The translations under genes and the position numbers were made by a program. Of a stretch of 64,000 nt of DNA, positions 12,669 to 25,849 are shown piece by piece. Every line of letters starts with the position of its first letter. Within the stretch, counting starts at the first letter, position 1. Source of the DNA: Motacilla alba alba (lineage: Eukaryota > Chordata > Aves > Passeriformes > Motacillidae); assembly GCF_015832195.1 (NCBI RefSeq), contig NC_052017.1:80353801-80417800 (forward strand), in the 5' to 3' direction. The notes beneath the pieces were generated by a model. It saw only the letters and a program-made list of their open reading frames with translations, did not search any database and had not been told where the DNA came from.

Positions 12669-15600
12669 AATACACTATCTAAGATGAAAGACTCAGAAAA
12701 CTCAATAATGGAACAAGCATTTTGGTAGCATCTGTTATCTTTAATCAGTTTAATATTACACTGACTTAACTTCTACTCCAATTTGCTTACTTTTTATACA
12801 TGCTGAATGGGGGCTTTTTTATGTGTTTCAGTTAAATATTTATGACAACAGTTTTTAATCCACAAAATGCCTCTTCAACTCTGTTCCTTTTTCTGCATTG
12901 CTCTTTGTCAAGTTCCATTTATTGTTGTTTGTTTTTTTTTTCACTGTGGTGTCTAAACCAGATACCCACTGTTTTATCTTGTTGATTTTTCTCAGCTTCT
13001 TTGACTCCTAAATTGGAATGGGCATTTAGTGTAGAGGCCATAGTCAGCCAAGACAAAGAAAAGCACTCCTGCTCCTCTCACCAATCCCCACTCCCCACCC
13101 TGCCCAGGACATACGTATGTAGCAGTGCCAATATTTCCATAAAATAATGTGCACTCAGTATAAAAAACATGCCTTCCACCTTCTGGCCTGCAGGCAGGAG
13201 GGCATCTATGATTTATGCTACATAAGAAAAGACTGTGCACTTGCTTTAAAAATGTTCCCCTCTGTACAGCACCAACTGCACGAATGTGGGGAGCAGCTCT
13301 TCCTCAGCTGCAAACTCTGACTCCAAGGAACTCTGCTGCTAGGTCTTGAAAGGGATTTTTTGTCTTATTTTTTCTTCAAAGCAGGCCCTAGGGAAGGAGC
13401 TGAATGATTGCTATGCTGGATTAGGGAGGCTTCAGGGCTAGAAGCCTGACCAGAATTTGAACTTGATGGAATGTGGAGAATTGATGGAAGATGTGATAGA
13501 GATGACTACACCAATAGATTCAGGTCCAGTCCATCTGAATGCCTTGTTGTAACTCATTTTGGCCACATTCACAGGCATGCTAAGTTTGGTATTCAGGACT
13601 GTAGTTGCATACATAGGTTGTGATCAAACTGGACTCCCTACCTTTAACTAATGAGATTTCAATGTGTTTTGACACATAGCAGGAGTGGTAGCTTAGGTTC
13701 TAGAAAGGTGCACTGAAGACACAATTTTTTGAGGTAGGTTGTTTTGTCACAGGGACACAAAACAATCTAGTTTCATTTTATTTGAGGTAAAAAAAATTAA
13801 TGGTAGACCCACTGAAAGCACTTTAGTCAGAGCTCCCATAGGAAGAGCAATGAGAATTTAGTACCTACTTCCTCTTTATACCTTCAGAAACCTCCAGCAC
13901 ACTTTGCTTATTTTGTTGTTTCTAATGTTTGGCACTGAAGTTTATCAAAGCCCAGTGAATAACAGAATGATAAATTTCAGAAAGTGAGGAATGGAATGGG
14001 CTAATGAGGCTCCAAAACAAAGTTCCCCTTTCAGCCCATCAGTGGAACAGATGGTGACACCTGTGGCAATACATTTCCTTTCCTTCCTTTCTTGCCACTG
14101 CTGTATTAAGAGCTTGTGAGGAAATTTCACATCTGGGCTGGTAGTTTGCCCAGAACTTCAGCAAAGCTATGCTAATGTTATTTGTTAGGGGGATTGCAAG
14201 TGATTCCAACTGCACTAATAAACTGTTCTTCAGTTTTACTTCCAGGTGTTGAGCTTATAGATTGTTGATGATTTCTTTAAAGTTCTTTTTATTTTCCCAG
14301 AATCCCTAGAAAATTAAGAAAATTGCTAAGAAACTTTAGATGGGTGGCTAAGCCAAAGTAAAAAAACTGTCTTCAGTAAAGAAAAAAAACCTTTCTTTTT
14401 CCTCTGAGCAAAAAGCAGGAGGTAATTTTTAGGCAGGGGTGTTTGGAAGAAGAAAGATGTGGGGGGAAGGGATAAGCTTGCCTGTTGCTGTATACATTTG
14501 CAAGAGCTGTAGTTTGCAGTGCTCTGTGATGCTGCTGTGGAGAGCAGTGAGCTGTGAAAGCTCTCCCTATCAGTAGGACAGCAGTGGGGTAGCAGCTCAG
14601 GGTAGGTTAGCAGTGCAGGGTAGGTTGATCCTGTTGGATGGCTTGAATAGACTGAGAGCTTGTTATTGCCCTGCTTTCCTCCTATTATCCTCACCCAGCT
14701 GGTTTATCTCCAAAATCACTCAGAATTTTTCTTTCGGAGACACAGTTATATCCTGGGTGAAAATTAAAGGGACAGATTCATACATGTGTGTTATCTACTA
14801 CAGATGAAACCAACTTCTGGCTCCACAGGCAAGGTAAAGTAGAGGTGGCCTCCTGCTCAGGGGTGTTCCTGATGTGTACAGGCTGTATATCACACCTGTG
14901 TTTTCAGACATGATAGCCAGAAGAAATGTTCTCTGTTTATAGTGGCATGTAACAAATTGTGTTAGAAAAACTAACTAAATAAAATATTGAAATTTTCTTT
15001 GCTGATATAACTGTGAAATCACATCATTAAAATCCCTCTAAGCTGGAAAAATGGGAAAAACAATGTCCTGCAGCAACGTTATTTGTTGCTGATCCTTTCC
15101 AGACCATCTTTCGCTGATGTCTCTTTCCCATGTAACACCAAGGCAGAGGGTAGCACTGCTGTACCTGGCTGTCTCAAGGCTGTTGCAAAAAAACATGAAC
15201 TTGTTCTGCTCACAGCACGAGCTGGGCTAAAGCTGCATAGCCTCATCAGATGGGTACTCTGCTTAAACAATCTTAGCAGATTATATCAGCTTGGGATCAT
15301 TATTCACAGCAAAGTGGGACTGGGCTTGTACTGCAGTGACTGGCAGCAGGGCTGGAGGGCATAAAGTTCTGTCTTTTTTGCCTCTGCAAAACACTGCTGA
15401 GGCCCAGACCTAACTATCTGTCTGCATAACATCTCACACTCGCACATTTGTCACTTTTTGCAGATTAAATATTGTGAGCAGCTACCTATGGCTACCTGAG
15501 TGACTCCAGCTACCTATGGCTCCCTAAGTGACTCCAGCAACTCCTTGTGGAGCAGCAGAGATCACAGAACAAGAAGAGTTTTCAAATCTTTCCAGTAGGC

Positions 15601-18600
15601 CTGGGAAGAAGGAAGCGGGAGGAGTCTGGACCAAACTGGAACAGAGAAAAAGTGAAGAGTTATCTGGTGGGTAGAGGAGGGAGAGCATAGTTGGTTGTGA
15701 AAAGGAAAATGTGGGAGGTAGGCACTGAAGAGAGCAGAGTTGTGTTGGTTGTTTAAAATCAGAGTTGTGGCAAAAGTAGAGTGTTCCAGAACTTCAGCTT
15801 GAAGCAAAAGTGACACTGTGAACAGGAGAAAAGGAGACCTGAGACTGACCCTTGAAGATCACTAGTCCCTGTTCATCCTACCTGTGTTGGTTTTCTTTCC
15901 TAAGAATCTGTTGAATAAGTCTCTGTGAGGGCAGCCAGATGGAAAATAGGCAAATAAAAGGTGGTATAGAAAAAAAAATAGAAAAGCAAAAGGGAGAGGT
16001 TAGGCAAGAAATGCAGATGTGGGGTGCTCAGGTGGGGAAAAACACTGGCAGTGATGGTGTCTCCTGAAAGTCACAGGTATCCCATGCCTCTGCTCCACTT
16101 TCTTGACTTAATGAACCAGGAATCAGCCCTGACTGAACACTATGTAATGTTAGCAGAGATGTCTCCATTAAAGAGAAGCAAAAATTCAGCAGTACTAAGT
16201 GGAGGTAGAGCCTCCCTGTGGAGAGAGAAAAAGGGAGATTGGCTTCAAAGGAGAGGCAGTGAGTCAGCACTGGAGAGGCAAAGCAAGGGATATTTCTATT
16301 GCTGGGTGCCCAAGAGATTTGAGGAGATAAACACTTCTTGCTGTCACTAAGCCTTTCCCCATCACACTGTGAGCAATGGCACTGTAGGAGACAGGTGGCC
16401 TTCTGTTGCTCCATGGCTGTTGCTGGGTGATTTGAAGATCATATGCCAAAGTTCAAAGTTAAATTTCCAGGAATTGCTCAACCCAAGATAATGCCAAGAA
16501 GCAAAATCAGTGAGATGATGGAAGTTACTCCTCAGTAAGACAAAAGCTTCTTGGGAAAAAATTGCCACCTGGGATTTTTCTCACCCACCCCTTTCCCCTG
16601 CTGAGCCCTAGTTTCATTGACTCTCAAATGTATTTTTTCTGCTGGGCTGATGCCAAGTGGTACATGCAAAGGGGGCTGAAGAGATACATGTCAGGATATT
16701 TTGGTAGAAAGTCAAGATAAACAATTCAAAGCAAGAGGTAAATCAGAAATTAATAAAGAGGAACAGTTAATTATTTCTTTCTCCCATGTAAGTTAGAGAA
16801 TGGTGAGTCTGAAGTCAGGAAAAGAGCTGGAAGTGAAAGGAAAAGAAAGATGTCTCTATTGGTTCATGCTATACCAGTAAGAGGGAGGTGGGGAGGGCTT
16901 GGCAGTTCCCTGCAGGCTGATGGGGTGGAGAGGGTACCATTCCAAGCCTTACTGCTTTCCAGCTGGCTCAGATTGATGGTGTTTGTGATTCCCATGATAT
17001 CTCTAATAGCATCTGTCTGATGTACTAATGACAAGATGCTTCATTCACCACTCAAAAGAGGGATTAGGGCTCAAATTGCCATTCCAGCTTGTCACTCACC
17101 AAGGAATTAAAATCTTCTTTGAATGTAGAATTTACTGACCCCGTGGGAGAGCCTAAGACTAAGGAAATGATGCTTTAAACATGAGATCACTGAAATAAAA
17201 TAACTCATTAGCTGGTGAGTATTCATCTTTCCAAGCTGTGGTGGAGAGCCACTGGACAACATTACACAGGCAGCACTCTCATGGAACAGGCAGATCATCA
17301 CAAATACCCCAGACATTTCCTCCTCTGAAGAAACAGCAGAGTATAGTGCAGGAACACCAAGAGATAGCTTTTAAGGAGTTTATGTGGTTGTTATAAAAGA
17401 GGCTTCGATCTGTGTCTTTCCTAATGGAGCAAGTTATCTTCTTGTCCTGATTTGCCACTGACAGCTGGCCATGGTCACCAATCTAAATCAGGGACTGTGC
17501 AGAAAATCACTTTGAATTTCATCTGAACAGAAGACTGATGCTGATAGCAATGCTTTAAATGAATTTACAAAGATGTGCCCACATGGGAAGACAAGTGTCC
17601 TACAGTACAAGCCTGTGATCTCTGCTAGCTCAGCTGTGCTATGAGGTTTTACAGTAGAAGTGAGCTGGTACTGAACTAAATGTGCACAGTGGTGGAGAGC
17701 AGCAGCATCTCAGGAAAATAGATGGTCAGGCAATGATACACAGTCACTCTAGGTGCTCTGTGTTCCTTCAGGAATTACATCTGTGGTTTTAGAAAGTCTG
17801 AGGACACTGCCCTCCTGCTCCCCTCCCTGCTCTCCCCCCACCCTCAGACCCCCCCCAGTTTTTAAAAACATGCCTTCAGAATTGTCCAGGAAATAAGATC
17901 CTTTAAGAAATTAACAGTGAATTCTAGGTCTTACTAATTTGCATTGGTTGTGGGGGTTTTTTTGATTTTGTTTTTATGGGTTGGGGTTCTTTTGCTATGC
18001 TAGGTCTAGTTTCTCTTCATACTACACATAATTTTATTGGAATAATTCTGAACTTATGTCCTTTGGAATAGAAGTACAATTTGAGCCAAACTATGCTGCA
18101 AGTTGAAGAAATTGTGTTGTAGTTGGTGGAGTTACTATGGATTGATGGACAAGATATGACTCAAGGTACCAAAAGCACTTTTTTTGGGGGGGCTCCTTCC
18201 ATCTCTGGAATAATCCCCGCTAACATCTCCACACCAGTGGCTGTCTCTAGGTCTCTGATGATTGAAGGCTCTCAGCCTCCCTTGAGAGAAGCCTGTTTCC
18301 ATGTGAGCAGTGAGGCTGACTAAATCTCTTTGGAAGACCTAAACTCTCTGGAAGACTTAAACTGTATCTGAGTTCCCCTAGGAACGAAGCACAGCTGGGT
18401 AACCTAGCTTGTGTCATGTCCACAGATCATCTCTCAGAAGGCAGTTCCCTGGATGGGCTATGCAACCTGAAAAATCTCCAGAGCCCACAGCAACTGACAG
18501 ATCCTACATCTCCTAGAGGGTAGGATAATAAGAATGCAAGCCCAAGCTAGCAGAGGTCACAGTCCACCTCAAGTCAGCCACAGCTGTCCTGCCTCCTTGT

Positions 18601-19759
18601 TTCTGTGGAGAAGAATTGTGGTTGTAGGGATGTTGAGCTTGAAATCTCTATCCGTGGGTGGGGGGGGGTCCATCCAGGTTAAGGGGATTTTTCTGCCTCT
18701 TTAGATTCCTCCTGTGATGCCTTAGGTTTTAGCTTTTATATTTTTCAGATTCTGTACTACTTTAGTGTGTAGTTCTGAGCTTCGTATTAAGGGATGGTAA
18801 GCTCTCTTCACAGAATAGTTAGACAAAACAATTCCTTTTCTAGCTTGGGACCAGGGACAACTGATCCAAATTTCAGGCCCAAGAGCATAACAATGAGAGA
18901 AAAACAAGGATAGACTTCATAACCTAAAGCTATAATTGGACAATTAACTTCAATATGCTAATGGACAAGAACTTATAAAAGTGAGAAACCTCGTGTCTGG
19001 TTGCCCATTTTGTGACCCTTTTGAGCTCATCTTGGTTGTAGCCCTGGGTGGGCTCTTGTACTGCCCAAGGTGTATCCATTGAGGCCTTCAAATAAATACC
19101 TACTTTATTCTTTAGCTCCATCTAGTCTCTGTTCTAGGTCAGCCTTGACAAGGCATCACCTTTATGTCTGTATGTCTGCCTGGTTGTCACAGGTCCTCAG
19201 CTATTAATATACCCAGGTATTCGCTTAGTGTTAACCCACACCAGAGATCGATCACTGGACCACACTGGCAAGGGAAGCTGAAGCTCAGACTATAGAAGGT
19301 CCTCGGTTCAGAAAAATGAAGTCTTGAGGGTCTTGAATGTAACAGATCACTTCTGTGGAACTGAATTTCAAAGTGGCTAAATGAATCTGTTCAATTAATG
19401 CACTTTTCTCTAGTGCCATTTGGGTGCAGTTTCCACTGTTATATTTTTCCAAACCAGCTTTGATTTCTTACATCTTCCCCAGATATAGCAAGAGAAATAC
19501 CAGCAGCCATGGTCCTGGGAAAGTGACAAAGATGTATTTAGCTCAAGATGTGAATTTGTCAAGACATCAGACTTTAAATATTTATCCCAAGGAGTTGAGG
19601 AATTTTAAAGCTTTCTTTTACATCTGTCTGGAAGTCAGACATACAGCTACATACAGACAGTGATACAGTTGTAGAAGAAGGTAGATACAGAATCTACCTT
19701 CCAGCAGTGGAGTGCAATGTTTGGTGGCAACAATTTCACTCCTGATGCCATATTTGTAG
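12669..19759. other. Intergenic, no supported gene
   Basis: Seven kilobases with only scattered, unsupported open frames. The longest are about 128 codons (minus, 16028-16414) and 108 codons (plus, 16024-16350), which overlap on opposite strands. A 28-base unit is duplicated in tandem at 15481-15536. C-rich (17821-17858) and G-rich (18656-18669) runs are present. I recognise no gene. Confidence 0.4.
15481..15536. repeat. Tandem duplication of a 28-base unit
   Basis: Two copies, 15481-15508 and 15509-15536, start with GCTACCTATGGC and end with GTGACTCCA or AGTGACTCCA-like sequence. They differ at only a few bases, so the duplication is fairly recent. Confidence 0.85.
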
Positions 19760-20170
19760 TAGATTGGTCAGAGGGAACAATTTAGTTGGAAGTCAGACCA
19801 GACAGATACTTTGAATGTTAATAAGTCACTTGGACTGCATGACATTTGCATGAAAGTCCTGAAGGAATTCAAACGTGAAACTGCGAACTGCCAGTCGAGC
19901 TGCATAACCTGTCTCTCATTGGTACCTCTGTGCCTGAACACTGATGGATTGCTGGTGTAACCCATTCCCTGTAAAAAAGCTACTGATGAGTCTGACTTCC
20001 ATCCATAGTAAGAGAGAGGTGTCTATTATAAAGGGTAAGACTGAAGAATGGTCTTGGTGATAGTCTTGTGAGAAAGATGCAGTGTGGCTCCTCTAAAGGG
20101 AAATCCCACATCATTGCCATGCTGGTTTCTGTGAGGGTCTCAATAAGCACAGGAAGTTACTAAAGGGTTG
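19760..20170 (+). mobile_element. Old LINE (CR1/L3-type) internal fragment, reverse-transcriptase region
   Basis: Phrases such as 'tcctgaaggaattcaaacg', 'ctattataaaggg' and 'cctctaaagggaaatccca' resemble the internal ORF2 region of old amniote CR1/L3 elements, in sense orientation. It is heavily mutated and has no long open frame. The call rests on pattern memory. Confidence 0.55.
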
Positions 20171-20249
20171 GAGGAAAGGTCCTTTTATGGAATGAAAGCT
20201 GTGTAAAGAACAAGAAGTAAAAAGGGAAGATAGCATCCATCTCAGAGGG

Positions 20250-20314
20250 GAGAAAAGAGAAGAGAAGAGAAGAGAAGAGAAGAGAAGAGAAGAGAAGAGA
20301 AGAGAAGAGAAGAG
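20250..20314. repeat. Pentanucleotide microsatellite (AGAGA)n / (GAAGA)n
   Basis: About a dozen near-perfect GAAGA units run without interruption. The antisense reading gives a spurious serine/leucine/phenylalanine-repeat open frame, which should not be annotated as coding. Confidence 0.97.
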
Positions 20315-20324
20315 ATGACAAAAG

Positions 20325-20660
20325 AGAAGGATTATCCAGTCCAACTGCCTGACCACTTAAAGGTCAAAGTTAAGGCATGTTATTAAAGGAATTGTCCAAA
20401 TACCTCTTAAACACTGACAGGCTTGGTGGCAGAGGCCACCTCTCTAGGAACCTGTTCCAGTGGTTTACCACCCCCTTGGTAAAGAAATGCTTCTTCATGC
20501 CCAGTTAGAACCTACCCTGACACAGCTTTGAACTGTCCTGTCACTGGAACCGAGGAAGAAGAGATCAGGCCCTCCCCTTTCACTTCCCCTCCATAGGAAC
20601 CTTGAGAGAGCAGTGAGTTTTTCCTCCAAGCATAGCCCATGTATTACTCCTAGGAGGGTT
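20325..20660 (-). mobile_element. CR1 LINE fragment, antisense
   Basis: Antisense CR1 phrases are clear: 'ccagtccaactgcctgacca', 'ggaacctgttccagtggttt', 'aaatgcttcttcatgcccag'. Both ends are truncated. It directly follows the pentanucleotide microsatellite. Confidence 0.88.
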
Positions 20661-23508
20661 TTATTCAGCAGCTTTGTGGATGACCTAGGGGAGTGACTAA
20701 ACTCCCTGCCTCCCTTCCTTGCAATTTTTTGCACAGCCCCAGAGGAGACAAGTTACAATGCCTTGACATTAGACAGATAGTAACACTGAGAACAGTGTCC
20801 CAGCAGCAGTGGTCCCTAGGAGCTGGCTGGTGAAGTTGTTTTGCAGGATGCTGGCCTTCTTCTCTGTGCAGATGAAGCTGTAGAAATGAGGAAGGGTCAG
20901 CCTTCCTCGGGGAATGGGAGCCTTTGTCTTCTAGACCATTGCCAGAGGCAGGCAAGAAGCCTCCAAAGAATTGAGAGGTAGGCAGGAACCCTTCCAGGAT
21001 ACTGACCAGCCTCCCCTGGATCTCCCACCACAAGATCTTCCCATGGGACCAGGAAATCCATTTCACCTCAGCCCTGGGCTTTTAGTCCCTGCTGAGCTGT
21101 AATGTAGTCTATCTTTCCCAGCTGTGCATGGCCATATTCACTGTTTGTCTGACCCTGGCAGTTGAACAGACTTCTTGGCTTGACCTCATACCTGCCTGGA
21201 AATCACTGGATTGGCACTGACTGCCACCACCAAGAGTGATACTGACCTACAAACCAACTTCTCACCTGGACCTTGGACCTGCTTTGCCTCCACAAGCTCA
21301 CCTGATGATCTGGACTCTCAGTTGAACCAAAGTCCATCCCTGGGTCTGCCTGCTTTGCCCTTGTAGGAAACTGGGACAAGACTTGCCTGGACAGACCTTG
21401 TCCTGCCAGCCTTTCCTCCCTTGCCTCCTGGATCCCAGATGCTTAGGAGCAGTTGTCCCACCTCTTTGCCCTGACAGAAGAAAACTTTCCCAGTAAAACA
21501 TGTTGTTTTACATGCCCCACCACCCAAGTCCACTCTTCTTCTGCAAGTCTATCCTCTTTTCCTGCAAGACCTCACTACAACTCTTCCCTTCCCAGTATCT
21601 GTCATTAAACCATTTGGAGCCCCAGCCAACTCAGCCTCCTGGAGTGGCACTGCCTTACCAGGCCAGGGTGGGAGCTGCAAGCTGAGTTGCCTCCTGAACA
21701 GTCCCTACCTGTACTTGTGGTGACAAATAAGCCATTAAGTTTCAGGGAGAAGGCTGATGTACACCATGGTTACAGGATATGTTATATTGTTTTAAGCACT
21801 AGAGGACAGGCTGGGAGAGGTGGGAAAGGTTAAAAATACAGCTGTTGTGGATCCCTGTCCCTGTGCTGGGCTGGAAGGGCACTGCCCCAGCATTGCTCTA
21901 AGGCACTGGGAGCAGTGCTCATGGATTCCATCAGATTAGCACTGCCTCTTGCAATCATTCTCCACCCAATGCACCTAACAGCAACGTGAAGGGAGTAGGT
22001 TGAAGTGGGACTGAGCAGAACACTTTGAAGCGGGTGTGGTGTTCAGTGGGTGACCAGAGGTTTCAGGTGTGAGGGGTTTTGACAAGGATAGGGAACATAG
22101 CTGGGAAGCACCTCTGGGGAGCAGGGCCCAGGCTCAGTGTAAGTGTTGTGTTAGCTGGGAAGCGAGGTGGGACATTGTACGGCATTGTCAGGAAGGCGGC
22201 CAGCAGATTCCTCAGTGATGGGGTAGCACTGAATGACCTCAGAGCACAAATGGTCTGTGCAGCTGGTGGACTCCTCTGAGCACCCTGCCTGTGCCAGGGA
22301 GAGCTCAGGGCCCCAGCTCTCCTGGGAGGCAGCCCACACCTTGTAGTACCCTGCAGACTGGCCTGCCTGCTGAGGCTGGGGAGGAAGAAAGTGTTGGCAG
22401 CTCACAGAATTATTAACAGAAGAAGCAGAAGGGCAATAGGGAAAGTCAAAGAGAGGTTCCCCAGCGTCAGGCACAGAACTGGATCTGAAAAAGCTGAGCA
22501 GAATTTAGCGCTGGAAATGAAGGGATCATGACTGCTCTGAAAAGCTGCTATCACAGATGTTCTGAGTAAATGTTTGTGGTCAGTTTGAAAATACAGAGAC
22601 AAACTGAAAATTACCATAGACTACAGTATTAAAAGAGCAGTATCATTTTAGGCCCTTTAGGTAAAGGAGCCTGACATTCATATTTCAGCAACTTTCTCTC
22701 ACACATACCCTTGATGATAAGACTCCGTACCTTTGAAGAGTGCTCTGTTGGATCCAAATGGCATCAAATCTTCCTCCCCCTAAATGCTTTTGGAGCCTCT
22801 AATAATATAGAATGGGAAGTAAAGACCTGTGTGGGGCTGGGTAACCCGGAAACAGGAGTACAGACCTCCTCACCCAGCTGCTGTGGAAATCATCAGTCAT
22901 TACCCAGGGACATTGTGAAAAAGGGTTCACACTAAAGGAAACACTTGAGAAACTAAGTCTCCTGCTGAAAGTGTGCTGAGAGAGTTCCCTCCATGGTTCT
23001 TGGGGTACTTGCTGGAAGATGGTGGAATTCTCTTTGGAGAGGCAGTATTCCTTTGCAACCATATATCTGGCATCATCTGACTACAGAGCACTCTCTATTA
23101 GGAGATCAGACCTTCAGTATATGGCTGTACTTGAAGAACTGCTTTTGGTCTGATGTGAGTGAAACAGCCTGCTGTGTGTATGCTGAGGATGAGCAATAAG
23201 GGGAGAGAAAGAAGGATGAAAAGGACAGCCCTTCTTTACTATGTCCCTTTACTGTAGTTGCTTTAGTTCAGCTGCTCTTCATGCAGTTGCCACTGCTATG
23301 ACTTTGGGACACTGGCTGCCATGTCTGGCTCTCGGAAATTTTCATGCTCTATTATTTTTCTGTATACTGCCTATTCTGAGCCAGACATGCAGGAGACAGG
23401 ATATTCATCATGCTAAACCAACCATAATTCAGAAGAGGAAAAGGACGCATTTTCATACAGTATTTGTTACATATCATAGGCCATTACCAATGCTTGTGTG
23501 TGTCACTG
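20661..23508. other. Intergenic, no supported gene
   Basis: Moderate-GC sequence with an unsupported 133-codon minus-strand frame (20665-21066) and a 107-codon frame (22151-22474). No splice-consistent chain or protein family is recognisable, and I cannot name a repeat family. Confidence 0.35.
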
Positions 23509-23830
23509 TTGTGGGTTGACCCTGGCTGGATGTCAGACACTCACCAAACTTCCTCTATCCCTCCTCCTCCACTGCTGGACTGGGGAGAGAAAATATAATA
23601 AAAGATTCATGGATTGAAATAAGGACCAGGAGAGATCACTCACCAATACTGTCACAGGCAAAACATGCTTGAATGAGAGATATTAATTGAATTTATTGCT
23701 AACAAAATCAGAGCAGGATCATGAGAAGTAAAATAAGACCTCAAAAAACACCTTCCCCACACCCTTCTCTCCTCCTAGCTCTGCCTCCTCCACAGCCTGG
23801 GACCAAACTTTCCAAGACACTAAGGCAGTT
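23509..23830. mobile_element. LTR fragment (endogenous retrovirus type)
   Basis: It starts with 'tgttgtgggttgaccctggc', followed by 'ggggagagaaaatataataa', 'gagagatcactcaccaata' and 'gaatttattgctaacaaaat'. This is the layout of an ERVL-like LTR abundant in neoavian birds. The copy is truncated at its right end and no internal retroviral genes adjoin it. Family naming was not verified by search. Confidence 0.7.
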
Positions 23831-25723
23831 TTAGTTACATCACATTTCCATATTCTGTCGAGGTTGACTTTGACCAACGTATCTTGTTTGCCAGCTGGAC
23901 AAAATGTGTGCAGTGTGGGTGAGAGAGGTGTAGGCGTTAAATTACGGAGGTCCTGAAATGCACTAGTGTGGACTTCATTAGTATTGCAGCAGCTCTAGGG
24001 CCTCCAACAGCTGTCCTGTGCCCAGTGCTCAGGGAGGGGAGGTCAGGGATTCTCAAACATGCATGTGATACACAGTACGTGACATATTCCCTGTTAATGA
24101 GGAATGCAGGACAAGCCCTGTGGATGAATGGCAGGTCAGGAGCAAGCCCTCAGTGAGATTGCTACTTGTCAGTGCACCCCAGGTAAGACTGTGGAAGAGG
24201 TCTCTTCCCTAAACCAAACCCCTCAGCAGGCGCCCATCTCAATAGGAATGGATAATGTAGGGATTCTGTCTCTCACAAAATTAACTGGAAAATAAGGAAG
24301 ACTACTGTATTTTGTTCCTATATCTGGAAGCATATTTAAGATAGTGATTGGAGAGAAGGAGAGAGGGACTGGGGGAGTCAGGGAACTTGGGCTGCTTTCC
24401 CAGCACTGCGTTGTTACTGTAAATTATAGCAAGTCCCTGGGGACATTTTTCAGTTCTGACTTGTGTCTCAAGTAGAGGCAACCGTCTCACACTTTCCACC
24501 AGAAGACTAGATTATACAGGGTCCCTGTTCCTGGAGAGCAGTGGTTACACTACACCATTTATCCCAGTGCTGAGTTCTTGAATATTGGATAGGTTTCTTT
24601 GGTACGCTCACATCACCCCTAGCTGTAATGTTCCTGCCTGTAGGGACTTTACACATTGGAGGCTGTTCCCAATCACACCTTAAAGAATGTGTGTGAAGGC
24701 ACAGGCTTGAATGGCACAAGACCTTTAGGTCAGCAGCAAAACAATCTCACTCCCCTCCTCTTATCCAGAAGCACAGGGACAGCTGAGAGCCTGACTATGC
24801 TACTCCTCTTGCCCTCTGATTTGCACCACCTCTGAGTGGTAGCAGACTGGCTCTTCACAGGCCTGTGCCAGCAGTCCAGTGCATCTCACCTTGTTGCCCC
24901 TCTGTGAGGGCAGAGCCCTGAGTGACAAGTCTTTGGCATAATTATTCTTCCTTCTGAGATCAGGTGACAAGGTTCAGTCCTGTGCTGGAGACCCAGAGTA
25001 TTTATGTTTATGGGGCTGGTCTTTTCTCTTAGACTGTCTTTCACCTCTCCCAGCCTTCCTCCCAGTTCTTAGACCCCAGGGAGTGCCAAGACTCATCACT
25101 ACAAGTGCCCATCATGGCTCTGGCTCTAGGGAATGGGGAGGCCAGTGCTATGACACACCCATGTCACAGCTGCATATAATGCTGCTTCAGATACACAAAC
25201 TGATCCACCTCCTGGAGAAAAAAAATCAGTGCTCAAGAGCCAAGATGCAGGGCCTGCATGGTGTCCATGCAACCAGGAGCTGTTTTCATCTCCATGCTCA
25301 AGTGGAGGAAGGAAGACCTCGGCTCAGGAGTATGCTCTGGGGACAGGTATTGAGAAAAGGTAAAATGTTCCCAAGTCATCACAGTTATCATTAATAATTT
25401 CGGCTTCACCACCATGCTCTGCAGTACCGGTGTGTGTGAGGACCCTGACCCACTGGGCCCCAGGAGGAGTCTTTGAGCCAGCCATGGTTTGTGCCTGGTC
25501 TCTGATGCTCACTGGCACGGGCACCTTTGGTAGCCAAGGAGAAGCAGTGGCAGCCCATGGTCGTTCTGATCCCTGCCATCAGGAACTCACTCCTACTTGG
25601 CACAGCCCTGGAGCAAGGACCTTGTTCCAGCCCAGGGAGCTGCTTTGCTCCTTCAGCTGTAACGAGAGCCCAAGCTGGAGCGAAGGGCTGAACAAGGTGG
25701 GTCTGCCAGTGGATCCCTGGGGG

Positions 25724-25730
25724 TATATAA
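25724..25730 (+). promoter_or_regulatory. TATA box (TATATAA) before a CpG island
   Basis: A clean GGGTATATAAGGC lies 164 bases before an ATG at 25894 and just upstream of a CpG island. A start about 30 bases downstream would give a 5' UTR of about 140 bases. No known gene is annotated here in mammals. Confidence 0.45.
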
Positions 25731-25849
25731 GGCTATGGCTAGAGCAGAAACAATCCCACCCCGACTCCTGAAACACATCCCTCTCCATTAAGAGGATAGA
25801 AGGATAGTCCTTTCCTTCTCCCTTTCCCCCTCTTTTCTTCCCTCCCGGA

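Noticed and set aside
16024..16414. Overlapping 108- and 128-codon frames on opposite strands
   Set aside because: No family resemblance, no supporting splice chain, and of a length common by chance in this window.
20111..20356. 81-codon minus-strand frame with Ser/Leu/Phe repeats
   Set aside because: It is generated by the (GAAGA)n microsatellite and adjoining LINE sequence.
20665..21066. 133-codon minus-strand frame
   Set aside because: Low resemblance to any protein and no splice or promoter context.
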